Source of the DNA: Manihot esculenta
Lineage: Eukaryota; Streptophyta; Magnoliopsida; Malpighiales; Euphorbiaceae
Length of the DNA stretch: 64,000 nucleotides
Direction of reading: 5' to 3'
NCBI RefSeq assembly: GCF_001659605.2
Contig: NC_035162.2
Location: 28,139,526-28,203,525 of the forward strand
Shown here piece by piece: positions 34,114 through 45,663 of the stretch. The position numbers and the translations under genes were made by a program. The stretch's first letter is position 1, and each line of letters starts with the position of its first letter. The notes under the pieces were generated by a model. That model was not told the DNA's origin and ran no database searches. It saw only the letters and a list, made by a program, of their open reading frames with translations.

Positions 34114-35559
34114 GCTTCTTATAACTTTACCCAACACCCACAGCAGAAGCAAAAAAAAAAAAAATAAAAGATTTTGGCAAAATCATGAAATTTTAATTTT
34201 TTTAATTGCTATAATTTCATGCTCAATGCTCAATTTTATTTAAATTAATTCAATTATCAACATAAAAAATTATTATAATATAATTATATTTTAGAAAATT
34301 AATCCATTAGCTAATATGGAGAAAATTAGAGATTAACTGTCCTAAAGTAAATATAGGATCCTATTTTTTGTAGCACAAATCTAATATTCACTTAGTGGAG
34401 TTTAGGCATCCAAATGTAAACCGTCTTTGATTTATCGGCACGAACTGATCTTAGTACGATTCGCTATTTACGATTGAAATTTTTCATTTTTAAATTTCTC
34501 TTAAATGCTTAAAAAGAGACCAAGATTTTTTTCACATGTTAGGTGAGATGAGTTAGAGAATTAACAATTAACTCTCACAAGAATGGAAATAAAAGGATTT
34601 TTCTCTCGACTATGAAGATGAAGAAGATGAGGGTGAACTCTCAAATTTGATGAAGAGGAAAATGAGACCATTATCCCTACTCTCACCTCTTTTCCTTAAT
34701 ATAGAGTTAGATAAGAGTTAGATTGGATGCTAAACTCTCCCAAAATAATCTCTAAAACATGTATAAAATTATTTCATACTAGAGTGAACTTTTCATATCT
34801 CTCTCTCACACACATATATATTCTTTAAATTAATTAAATAAATTAATCTATATTAATTAATTAATCAATTAATTACTTAATGATAATTAATTAAATTAAT
34901 GTTTATTAATTTAATTAATCAATCTCATTTTTATATAAGTGGTATTAAACTCAACCCACCTACACATATGAAAAATATAATTTCAAGTCTAATGACTATA
35001 TGTACTATTATAATCTAGATGAATCAACATCGACAAAAGTGAACATCATGTGTTCTTCATCTAACACCACTAGTTTGGTCCTTTCATCAACATGAGCGTC
35101 CACATATGCCTAGACATCATATGTCCTATGACATGAGACTCACCATTCTATTATCATCAATATCACTATATTGATCAGCAGAGATATATAGAAGTGATAG
35201 TATACTCTGAATGAATTATTTTCGATGAGGCATCATATGACTGTGAACATTTTATAGCATTTTATACAAGCATATTTCGTCATTATATTCTCAACTCTTT
35301 AAGAATGGAATGGATACTAAAAACTAATGAGAAATAGATCATATTTAATTATTTAAAAAACCTTTAATTAATTAAATTATCTATTGTTTATGCGTATGAA
35401 TGTATAATTATGTCAAATCAATACTGCAATGTATGGCTCTAGAGCGCACAGTTTCAACAGACTCCTACTTGCACTAGAGCCATCACTATCAATATATATT
35501 GTCCATCTTCTAAAGATGACATATAACTATGGTAATTCTATGCGTTAAATGAATAGAAT
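34114..35559. other. AT-rich intergenic DNA
   Basis: No gene recognised. Contains a taattaattaa-rich run around 34830-34920. Runs directly into the agtca target duplication at 35560. Confidence 0.6.
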
Positions 35560-35564
35560 AGTCA
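35560..35564. repeat. Target-site duplication agtca, left copy
   Basis: Matches agtca at 50767-50771, bracketing a solo LTR and everything inserted in it. Confidence 0.9.
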
Positions 35565-37307
35565 TGTAACGACCCGGAAATCGGACCGCTACCGGCGCTA
35601 GGATCCAGATCGGCTTAAGGCCGCCGGGACCCGTAGCAAGCCTAACATACATCCTGTGAACCTGTTTAATCCCATACATGATCAACAACATACATAAAAA
35701 TTTGAATTTTTCTTTTTCATTCATAACCCAACTCAACCTATGTATGTACTGTACATAGACATAAACATTAACCCCACTTTGGAGTCCTCATCAATGCTCC
35801 AATGGGGTGACACAATCATGCGTTAAGTTTGGTTAAACATAATCATCAATAAACATTAAGATCATGTATTTAAAAAGGGATTACAATATACTATGGTCAA
35901 GCACACTTCTAAACCTCAATATCATTATTACATAACTCAACATTTCATTACAATATTAATCATATCTACTACTTGCTATTACATGACCAAGACTTTACTA
36001 TACTCCTGCTGACCTCCTGGTCTACCCTGTACCTGCAAGCCTGGGGTTAAGGGAGGGGGGGTGAGCTATAAAGCCCAGTGAGCAGAATGATAAAACATTC
36101 AATTTATATTTCATGCTTACATGGAATGCAACACAGCACAGACATTTCACATCAAGGATGAATTTGTCACCCATAGCCCACTACTCATTCCAATAGTGCC
36201 AGGGGCGTAGACTGGGCCTCACTGGTCTTTCTCTTACATTACATAACATAGCATAACATTCCATAGTGCCAGGGGCGTAGAATGGGCCTCACTGGTCTTT
36301 CTCTTACATAGTGTCAGGGGCGTAGAATGGGCCTCACTGGTCTTCCATACCATACCGTATCATATCATATTGTAGTGCGGCTAAAGGATCATCCAATATT
36401 CATCCACATCAACAACATATTATGCAATGCAACATATTCGTGATTTCTAATGCAAGCACCCTAGTATATCGCATGGCATTACTGATGCGTGTTTCATGCT
36501 CTGAATTCATATCTCATCAATTTTAAAAGCATAAGGTTTATTCCACTCACCTCTGGCTGAAACTCTGACTGACACAGATGCAGCTGAAATCACTGCTGGG
36601 GTCCTCGATTCCTCGGGTCCGAACCTACACAGGTGGACTCAAATGAGGGACCAAACATACATAAACATAACTCTAAACTACTCCCCAAAAACCCCCTAGA
36701 ACATCATGAAACAATCATAGAAAAACATGCAAAGGAGGACTGGACAGAGCACTTTCGGTGGCAGGTTCGGCGGCCGAAAGTCCCTCCAGAGCCGAAAGTC
36801 AGGCAGGTTAGGCGGCACCTTCGGCAGCCGAAGCTCCCAGACAGAGACGAAACTCATGCATGTTCGGGGGCACCTTCGGCGGCCGAAACTGCCTTCCAGA
36901 GACGAAAGTCCTCTTTCGGGGGCAGGCTTCGGCAGCCGAAAGCTGCCTCCACAAGCGGGTTCGGCGACCGAAAGTCCCTTCGGCGGCCGAACCTGAGTTT
37001 CTCCAAAGTGGCAGAAACTCAGCTCCAACATGCACAAACGCCTCCCAAACCTTTCAAACATGCACAAACTTATTCTACAACACTCCCAATCATGCATACA
37101 AGCTCTTAGGGGTTCCAAACTATCCTAAGCCCCAACTACAACACATCAAACAAGCATATACAAGCCACATTGTCCAAGAACACATCAAAAACCCATAAAC
37201 TATACATAAGCCTACACATGCATTTCTACCCCATATAACCACTTAAAACTTACTTAAAACATAAAATGAGATCAAGATCGGCTCTTACCTCTTGAAGATC
37301 GAGATCT
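35565..37307 (-). repeat. Solo gypsy LTR, left part (interrupted)
   Basis: Starts tgtaacgacccggaaatcgg on the + strand, the reverse complement of the end of the inner-gypsy LTR type. It is related to but distinct from 11779-14050. The remainder of the same LTR is at 50564-50766; between them lies a copia element. No gag, primer site or purine tract of this family accompanies it, so it is a solo LTR produced by LTR-LTR recombination. It contains three copies of an aggggcgtaga..gggcctcactgg module (36180-36340), many ttcggcggccgaa palindromes (36750-36990) and a conserved possible splice donor near 37286. Confidence 0.88.
37303..37307. repeat. Presumed left target duplication of the copia element (gatct)
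   Basis: gatct immediately precedes the copia LTR start. The right partner is missing, consistent with the deletion seen at the other end. Confidence 0.4.
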
Positions 37308-37574
37308 TGAGATTATAGGAAGAAACCTTTTTTTATTTTCTTACCTCTTGTGTAGTAAGTTACAGAGTTTATATAGTACATGATATGAACAATTAGACCT
37401 TTGATTGAGCCCTCAATTATGTCCTAGAATCGTGCTATGCTAAATATAGTAAGATTTGATCACTAACTGATTTACAATCATGACAGAGGATCACTGATTG
37501 ATTTACAATCATGGCAGAGGATTCTTTCCAACAACTGATTGATTTACAATCATGGCAGAAGATTCTTTCCAACA
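37308..37574 (-). repeat. 3' LTR of copia element (267 bp)
   Basis: Starts tgagattatagg and ends ctttccaaca on the + strand. Near its right end it holds direct repeats of gattgatttacaatcatggcag, each followed by a gattctttccaaca-type phrase. Confidence 0.9.
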
Positions 37575-37588
37575 CTCCCCCTCAAGTT
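37575..37588 (-). other. Polypurine tract of copia element
   Basis: On the - strand AACTTGAGGGGGAG directly before the LTR TGTTGGAA. Confidence 0.8.
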
Positions 37589-39131
37589 GGTTCATGTGGA
37601 TCTAGCATACCCAACTTGCCCAAAACCTCATGGAATATTCGTCCAGCTACTGCTTTGGTTAGGATGTCCGCCCATTGATCCTCTGATCGAACAAACGGTA
37701 AAGATATCAGACCACTGTCCAACTTTTCTTTGATGAAATGTCGGTCTATTTCAACATGTTTTGTTCGATCATGCTGAACTGGATTTTCAGAAATGCTTAT
37801 TGCCGCCTTGTTGTCACAACGGAGTTCAGCTGCATTCTTTGATGGGAATCCAAGCTCAAACATCAACTTTCTGATCCATAGGAGTTCTGCTAGTCCTTTT
37901 GCTATTCCCCTGAATTCTGCTTCAGCACTTGACAGTGCCACCACCTTCTGTTTCTTACTTTTCCACGTTACCAAATTTCCTCCGACAAAGGTAAAGTATC
38001 CTGAAGTAGATCGTCTGTCAGAGAGATCTCCTGCCCAACTTGCGTCCGTATATCCACTGATACTGAAATGACCATTCTTTTTGAACAACATGCCCATCCC
38101 AGTTGTTCCTTTCAGATATCGAACGATTCTTAATGCTGCCTCCATATGGTCTTGTTTTGGATCATGCATGAACTGACTTACCAAACTCACAGCATATGCC
38201 ACGTCTGGTCTGGTGTGTGATAAATAAATCAGTTTTCCTACCAGTCTCTGGTACCTCCCTCTGTCTGTGGGTCCTTTTTTTGAGTCCTTGCTTAACTCGT
38301 GATTGACCATTACCGGAGTATCGACTGGTTTGCAATCTATCATTCCTGTTTCAATTAACAGATCAAGAATGTACTTTCTCTGTGATATTAGAATTCCCTG
38401 GTTTGATCTGAGAACTTCGATTCCAAGAAAATATTTTAGCATCCCCAGGTCTTTCATCTCAAATTCTTGGAATAAGTTGTCCCTCAATTGTTTGATTTCG
38501 TCCACATCATCTCCAATTATAATCATGTCATCCACGTATATAATCAAACACGTGATCTTCCTTCCTTGCCTCTTCAAGAATAGAGTGTGATCGGAGTTAC
38601 TCTGTCGATATCCATTTTTCTTCATTGCTTGAGTAAATCTCCCAAACCATGCTCTGGGTGACTGTTTCAACCCATACAAGGCTCGCCTCAATCGACACAC
38701 TTCTCCCCTTCTATATCCACTCATGAACCCTGGTGGAGCATCCATGTATACTTCCTCCTCCAGATCACCATGTAAGAAAGCATTTTTCACATCAAATTGG
38801 TGAAGTGGCCAGTCTAGGTTTGCAGCTAGAGAGAATAGGACCCGTATTGTATCAATTTTTGCTACTGGAGAGAATGTTTCAGAATAGTCAACTCCATAAG
38901 TCTGAGTATATCCTTTTGCTACAAGTCTAGCTTTATATCTGTCCACCGTTCCGTCTGACTTATACTTTATGGTAAACACCCATTTGCATCCCACTGGTCG
39001 TTTTCCGTTGGGTAGCCAGCATTTTTCCCAGGTCTTGTTTTTCTCTAGGGTATCCATCTCGGCCTCCATCGCCTCAACCCATCTTTTGTCCTTCTGGGCC
39101 TCTGTGGCATCCTTTGGTATCCATTCTGAGC
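37582..39131 (-). pseudogene. Copia RT and RNase H (uninterrupted C-terminal pol frame)
   Basis: Reading from about 39131 leftwards: KRWVEAMEAEMDTLEKNKTWE, KPVGCKWVFTIKYKSDG, the RT core VARLVAKGYTQ-like and NAFLHGDLEEEVYM, LIIYVDDMIIIGDD with the YVDD catalytic residues, then RNase H with SGYTDASWAGD, TWKSKKQKVVALSSAEAEF, CDNKAAISIS and HVEIDRHFIKEKL. This part is open to its stop at 37582. It is only a segment of a pol frame broken upstream and separated by the gypsy insertion, so it is not a standalone gene. Confidence 0.92.
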
Positions 39132-39136
39132 AAATG
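39132..39136. repeat. Target-site duplication aaatg, left copy
   Basis: Matches aaatg at 48133-48137, bracketing the gypsy element within the copia pol frame. Confidence 0.9.
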
Positions 39137-41604
39137 TGTAACGACCCGGAAACCGGTACCCCTCTGTAACGGCCCGAACCATTACTGGCACTAGGATCCA
39201 GATCGGCTTAAGGTCGCCGGGACCCGTAGCAAGCCGACTATACTCTCTGTGTTCCTGATAAATCCCATACATGAGACAAAACAACTCAACAATCCTGTAA
39301 AACTCAGTAGGCTTAACTACTGCTTCTCAGATATGTCAATCTGAAATGGCCCTCCGGGCCTATACCAGGGACTACTATCTGCTGTGGTTCAAGGGATTAA
39401 AACCCTTTTAATCTGTAACACATTCCACTGGTATCTCATCAAAGCCATACATTAAGCCTAACTCACAAATTTCTCATTAAGAAACGTAAAACAGGATCCA
39501 TGTACAAAGGGATAGATCATACACCACACTAATGGTAAATCAAACAGTAGGGTAAAGCACAATTCTATCCAGTATATGACAGTACATATCTATACATGAC
39601 ATTACAACTAATACATTAATTACATCATGTCCACTATGCTATTACAACATACATTCATGCATAACTTTCCTTTGTACTCTTGCTGACTTTGACTTCCCAT
39701 AGCTATCTTAGAACCTGCAAAACTGGGATTAAGGGAGTGGGATGAGCTCTAGAGCCCAGTGAGAAGGAACAGTAAAACAGTTCATTAATTACATGCTTTT
39801 ATGAAATGCATCACATCACAAACATATCATCTCAAGGATGAACTTGTCACCAATAGCCCTTTACTGTATACATATAATAATATGTCCAACTTGCCAGGGG
39901 CGATTAGGCCTCACCTGGACTTCTCTTACCTGACTCCATCACAAGGCCAACTATGCCAGGGGCGATTAGGCCTCACCTGGACTTCTCTATCTAAGTCAGG
40001 TCAAACTGTCTAACTCATAGTACCAGGAGCGACCTGAACTATCCAGGAGCGACCTGGTATGGCTATCTCATGCCATATCTCATCTGATCTCATAGTATCG
40101 TACTGATATCAGGGGCTATGGATCATCCAACATTCATCCACACAAATACAACCTTATGCAATGCAGCATATTCGTGAATTCTAATGCAACGCAACCTATT
40201 ACATAACACGGCATTTTATGATGCATAGATCATGCTAAGAGCGTGTCATTTCTCAATTTAAAATATAAGGTTTAGTTCCACTCACCTGTAGCCACTGTTT
40301 GGCTAACTCTGGGCTACCTCTAACTCTGAAGCAGCTACTACTGCTAAAAACCTCGGTTCCTCGGGTCCAACCCTACAATGAAGGACTCAAATGAGGTACC
40401 AAACATACTCTATACAAGTGATAAACAACTCTTATTCAACTCCTCAAAACCCCTCAAAACATGCATGCAAAACAATCAAAGGAAGGCTGGACAGAACACT
40501 TTCGGCGGCAGGTTCGGCGGCCGAATGTCCTATCCAGAGCCGAAACTCAAGCACCTTCGGCGGCCGAATCTCCACTTTCGGCGGCCGAACCCTTTCGGGG
40601 GCAAGGTTCGGGGGCCAAAACACGCTCCAGAGACGAAAGTCTCTATCCTTCGGCGGCACCTTCGGCGGCCGAATCCTCCAAACAGAGCCGAACCTCAAAA
40701 ACACTCAGGGGCAAGCTGTGGCAACCAAAGCCACCATGCAAGGGGTTCGGCGGCCGAATGCTCCTTCGGCTGCCGAACCTGAGTTCTTCAAGAACTCAGC
40801 TTCAAGCTTCAACCAGCCTCCCAACTCTTTCCATACTCCCCAAATCATGCATTCAACCTCTCAAACTATGCATATACTCATGTACATGCTCCAAGGGGTC
40901 CAAAACTAACTTAAAACCCCAACCAAACAACACACAACACACATATACAAACTTTCACCATTAAAACACTAAAACTAACCTATATAAGCAACTATACCCG
41001 TACCCTTTTTAAAAGCTGTTATAAATCATTAAAACAAGTTAAAAGCTTCCCTTACCTTTGGAAAACAGAAGCTAAACAATCTGAACTCAAAGCTATGCAC
41101 CAACACCTCTTCTTCTTCACTAAACTACCAAAACTCTCCTTTTTTTTCTCAAAAATGTTTAAAACACTTTACCACCCTCAAACCTGTGCATGGGTGATTA
41201 AAACTTTGCAGATGAGTCATAGGAGACGTGGCCTAACTCTCCATCTGTGATTTGAAAACAACACCTGTCCATTTCACCGGCTGAGGAGTGCACAATAGCT
41301 GGCTGTCCAACTCAGCTTCGGCTGCCGAATCGCATGCAAAACCATGCAACATTCGGGGGCCGAACTTGAGCTTTCGGGGGCCGAACATTGGGCACTTTCG
41401 GCGGCCAAACTTACCTTCGGCGGCCGAACTTGGCCTTTGTCCCCTTAGCCTTTTCTCTTCAAAACTCAATCCTATTCTAGTCAAATCCTTCAAAATACTT
41501 AAAAACATTTAGAAAATCTTCTAATACCCTTCTAGAAATCTCTGACATCCCTGAACTCCATCGGACGATAGGAATTCCGATGCCTGATTTAGCCGGGTAT
41601 TACA
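39137..41604 (-). repeat. 3' LTR of the defective gypsy element
   Basis: Starts tgtaacgacccgg, ends gggtattaca. Contains two copies of gccaggggcgattaggcctc (39891 and 39954 region), ccaggagcgacctg repeats (40023-40060), many ttcggcggccgaa palindromes (40500-40770 and 41310-41430) and a conserved gtaag donor on the - strand. Short frames rich in FGGR, RRPN or SAAE arise from the palindromes and are not genes. Confidence 0.92.
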
Positions 41605-41623
41605 TTCTTCCCCCCTTTAAAAA
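41605..41623 (-). other. Polypurine tract of the defective gypsy element
   Basis: On the - strand GTTTTTAAAGGGGGGAAGAA immediately before the LTR TGTAATACCC. Confidence 0.8.
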
Positions 41624-44040
41624 CATTCGTCCTCGAATGTTAACAAATATACAAACAAAAACAAACAAAGCGGAAAACTGCTCTCTAAAGAGAAACACAG
41701 AAATCGCTAGGGTAAGAACTCCCGGGTCTCTTATCCTTACGACACTCCTGGGGTGCTTCTAAGGGACTTCTCTCCTCAGATCTTTCTATTCTTCTATTCT
41801 GTGAGCTGAGTGTGTATGATCCGCTCTAACTATGCGATACAGGTGAGATTTCCTGAGATCTCCACCTTTGGTTCATACAGAACCTCTATCGGATCCAACA
41901 CTAATCTAGAATAAAAGAAACAAGGAAAGCAAATGAATTTCCTCTGAGAAGCAGATCAATGCTACTCCTCTAATCCTTTATAGGGTTCTAAGGATAAATA
42001 CACTGTAACTTTCCTCTACCCACTTTGATCCTTGCTCGCCTTTCTTCTTCTCTTCTGCTCCCTTCCTATTAAACTGAACTACCTCTTGCTGATGAGAGCT
42101 AGCACCCAGATTTCAGATCTACCGTGGAAAACAACTGACTCCTGCCAGCTGATCCAACTGATCATCAATCTGAAGTAATACCTGTGCTTATAGGATAAAC
42201 TGGTAAGCGACTTCCAACTGAAGGCAGCTAACATCTTATCTGCCTTATCCTATAGATACTGGTTTGGATACTCAGAGTCGCTGATCCGTTTCTTTTCCAC
42301 TACTTTCTGCTTCAGACTTATCACTACCCACTTCTTAGATCGATAAAGATCTCATCTTTTACCTTATACGGTATTACCTTCACATCTTGAGACAACTACT
42401 ATCTCTAAACCATGTGTAGGATAATATAACTCATGCTTCTTCCACTCCTGTTCAGAAACATAAGCAATTACCCTGTCACTTGCATTACCACATACTCTAG
42501 TTGCACAAGGGATGTATCATAAGACACTGTGAAAGCCTGTATTGGTAGACAAAGCTACTACTGGTACTGTACTGTACTGTACTGTACTGTATCGCACTGA
42601 CGTCAGTTTTACTTTAGTGCTTCACAACCCTTGTTACACTAGTCAGACCACACACCTTCGGGTCTTTCTTGAACATTGGTGTGACATCTGTTAAGGATGC
42701 TTTAGACTACTCTTCCTGTAGCAATTTGCCAAAACCTAGTAACCCCTCATCTTTGTCATAGAAATGGGTCTAAGCCAATTGCTATAACTTTTACTTTCCT
42801 GGGGTCTATCTCATTTCCTTTTCAGATACTGAACTCTTCTAGACTGCACTACTTTTCCACGAAAACTCACATCTAAAGAACTTGGCAGCTAAGCCATGTT
42901 CTCTCAAAATCTGCAACACCAGTTCCTGATAATGGGCATTCTCCTTTATGTTTCTGGATCTCCTCACGGTATTGTCAATACCGGAATGATTCAGACTCAC
43001 ACTAAAACCTCTGCTTATGAGAGTCATGAATGCTATAAGGGCATTACTAGCCTGTAACCCTTAGTGCCCATATTCCTTTCTGAACGCTGTTCTTACTTTC
43101 TTGGTTACTCTTATCCTACCTGATAGTACCTGGATTTCAGATCTATCCAGAAAAAGACCACTGGCTACTCTTATTTGGTCTCACGTAGATCATCGATCCA
43201 AGGGTAACAGATACGTGCTGGTAGTGACTTTGTCCAATGACTTACAGCCGAAACAAAGTCTCACGGATTCATCCTTCGTTTCCCATCACAACTCTGGAAC
43301 ATTCCAGGGTGAGGTACTAAGTCGGATACAATCCTTGTCTACCAACTCTAGCAACTACTCATCTGGCTCTTACTATCCCTCTCACTCTACTGGTACCATC
43401 CTGCAGAGAAGACTAGGAATGGTGCTGGGTCCAAATACCACTCCTATTTCTCACCCTATTCTCTTAGCAGGTGGTAAACTTAGCAACTTGTCTGGAATAA
43501 CATCTAAAATTGTTCTCTGGCTGTGGGCACAAAACTGGTTCCCTCCCTGATCTGACTAACTACTATGCTCTCAACACGAGCAAGAAACCTCTGATAACCT
43601 TTCCTGACCAGCTTAAGAGCCTCTAGGGCTGATATCAGACTTCTAGGCATCTCTACATTGTCCCCTCAACAGACTCCCTGTGATCCATCCTAATCTCTAA
43701 GCCTGACTACTCTGCCTCTGCTCTCTAAGGCAGTACGATGAGTAGCTAGCCCATCCACCCCTAGAATGACATCAAACAGTCACTCTAGAACCACTAGGTC
43801 AGCTGGAAGGCACCTACTCATAACTAGCACTGAACTCAACTGGCAGACTGACTCTGCCGCTGACGGATCACACTTAGGTCCACTGACCCAAAGAGGACAC
43901 TCTAATCCCAGAAGCTATCAAACCCCTACTCTCTGTGGCTCTCAAGGCCCTAAGGAAAACGAAACATCAGAGTCTCTAACAGCAGACACATCAAAACATA
44001 AGAAGTGAAAAGTACCTGTCACTGCTATGTCCGATGTGTG
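41624..44040 (-). pseudogene. Collapsed pol region of the defective gypsy element
   Basis: Compared with the intact element, only scraps are visible on the - strand. One is an LQILREHGLAAKFFRCEF-like RT segment near 42930-42860. Another is a protease-like stretch near 43980-43740. Stops are frequent and order is fragmentary; RNase H and integrase were not recognised. Both open frames on the + strand in this span (43101-43550, 43766-44008) are antisense to this remnant and not supported. Confidence 0.7.
42557..42592. repeat. (ACTGT)n microsatellite
   Basis: About six near-perfect pentamer units inside the collapsed pol region. Confidence 0.8.
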
Positions 44041-44054
44041 AGCCTCCTGCTGCG

Positions 44055-45371
44055 TTAACCGAAGATCCGAGCTGGCACTGATGGACCTTCACCTGGGGAA
44101 CCTGTGGAAGAAGGAGTGATCCCGCTCCCTCTGCCTCTGCCCTGCGCCATGGCTAGCACTCCTGGCTGAACCACTCTATCTGAGGCTGTCTGATGGGACT
44201 GTGGTCTCACAGTCGTGGTGGAACACTCACGTGCTATGTGCCCCTCCTGTCCGCACCTGAAACATGCTGTTGTCCCTACTAGACAGACTCCCTTGTGCAT
44301 CCTACCGCACCTTGTACAATCTAGAACTTTTCCAACCAGAACTCGAGCCATCGTTAAAACCCATACTAGACTTGAATTTATTCCAGAACTCTCTTTTCTT
44401 TGACCCTTTCAGGCCTCTAACTTTCTTTTTACTCTTTGCAGCAGCCTCACCCAAAGGAAAACTATCCATATTCTCTGGGTAACTGTCTCTACTCATGTTT
44501 TCTGTCTGCCTTAGCTGCTCAACTTCACTCTCCTTACGCTCCCTTGAGCTATCTGGAACTGCCCATCCTGCAAACTCGGTAGCAAACTGTTCCCAAGATA
44601 AGCTTTCTACCCTCGGGTTCACATACTGATTGAACCATTCCCTTGCTTTTTCACATTTCAATGTGACCCCTGCCATCTGAATGGCTCTACTCTCACTGGC
44701 TCCCAACTCATCAGTTATCAGCTTAACCATTCTAAGATACTTAACAGGGTCATCACCAGTCTCAAATGTGGGAACATTCAACCTCAAATAATCTGTCATC
44801 TGTACCCTACTTCCTCCAGGTGAACTAGACTTAGGTGTTTGGCCAACTGGGGCTACTGATCTACTGGTGGTGGAGGAGGTGCAACATGCCCTGAGGTAGA
44901 GTTTGCTGAACTTGGATAACCAAAGAAAGGTGGGAACATGGTATACTGTGGATATGGTGGGTAAAAGGGAGGATAGGGCATAAAGGTGGGATATGGGTTA
45001 TACCTAGGAAACTCTGATGTACCACCTATCAGATACTCTGCCCCCCACGGGTAAGGTGGATACTGAGGTGGAACAAATCTCGAGGCCTGAGTGCCTCCTT
45101 GGGACTCACCCATATCTCCTCCTAACCTACTCACGCCAAAGCTACCATCTCTGCTTTGCTCATCCTCCTCTACGACTCTCATATCCCCTGACATACCACC
45201 CTGAACAACACCCCTTCTACTCTCATCAACAGACCTTCTAGGGTCCCTTGATGTACTTCCTCTGCTTAATCTATCTGATGTTGCCCTTTGCAGAACAGGG
45301 AGATGGGCTTCCATGCCCTCATTCTCTAGCGGAGCTCCTGTCAATCTAGCAGATCGATGAGTTCCTCTCAT
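44055..45371 (-). pseudogene. Frameshifted gag of the defective gypsy element
   Basis: Starts at ATG 45371 with MRGTHRSARLTG, clearly homologous to the gag at 14321. The proline-rich N-terminus runs to a shift near 44853. The gag domain (MTDYLRLNVPTF, EWFNQYVNPRVESLSWEQFATEFAGWAVPDSS) resumes from 44799, and a later piece carries two Cys/His clusters (CTRCGRMHKGVC, CFRCGQEGHIARECS). At least two frameshifts and an internal shortening after RQTENMS separate the pieces, so no complete gag is made. Confidence 0.88.
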
Positions 45372-45648
45372 CCTGTTTCTGAAAGCACAACATCACGCAA
45401 AACATCAAATGATCCATGTAAGAACACATGAATCCACAACACATATAGAAAACATATCAATAATGCACATGTATCTCATCATGGCATTCCACATTAGCAT
45501 ACAAGACAAAACTCCACATCCTATCTTAGTGGACATGATTTTTACCTATTGTGCTTACCCTCCTATACAAAACAACACCTCATTCCGATGTGAACTAGCT
45601 CTATTCCTTGAACAAAAATGCTCAACACATCGTACTTTTGAGGCCTAT

Positions 45649-45660
45649 GCTTTGATACCA
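45649..45660 (-). other. Primer-binding site of the defective gypsy element
   Basis: On the - strand TGGTATCAAAGC, three bases from the 5' LTR; initiator tRNA-Met type. Confidence 0.85.
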
Positions 45661-45663
45661 ATC

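Noticed and set aside
36633..37198. Arg/Pro/Gly-rich frames on both strands, looking like a novel repeat protein
   Set aside because: Located in the solo LTR palindrome array; a repeat artefact, as are the similar frames at 40378-40964 and 46906-47492.
43101..44008. Two + strand frames in the defective gypsy interior
   Set aside because: Antisense to the pol and protease remnants of the same element.
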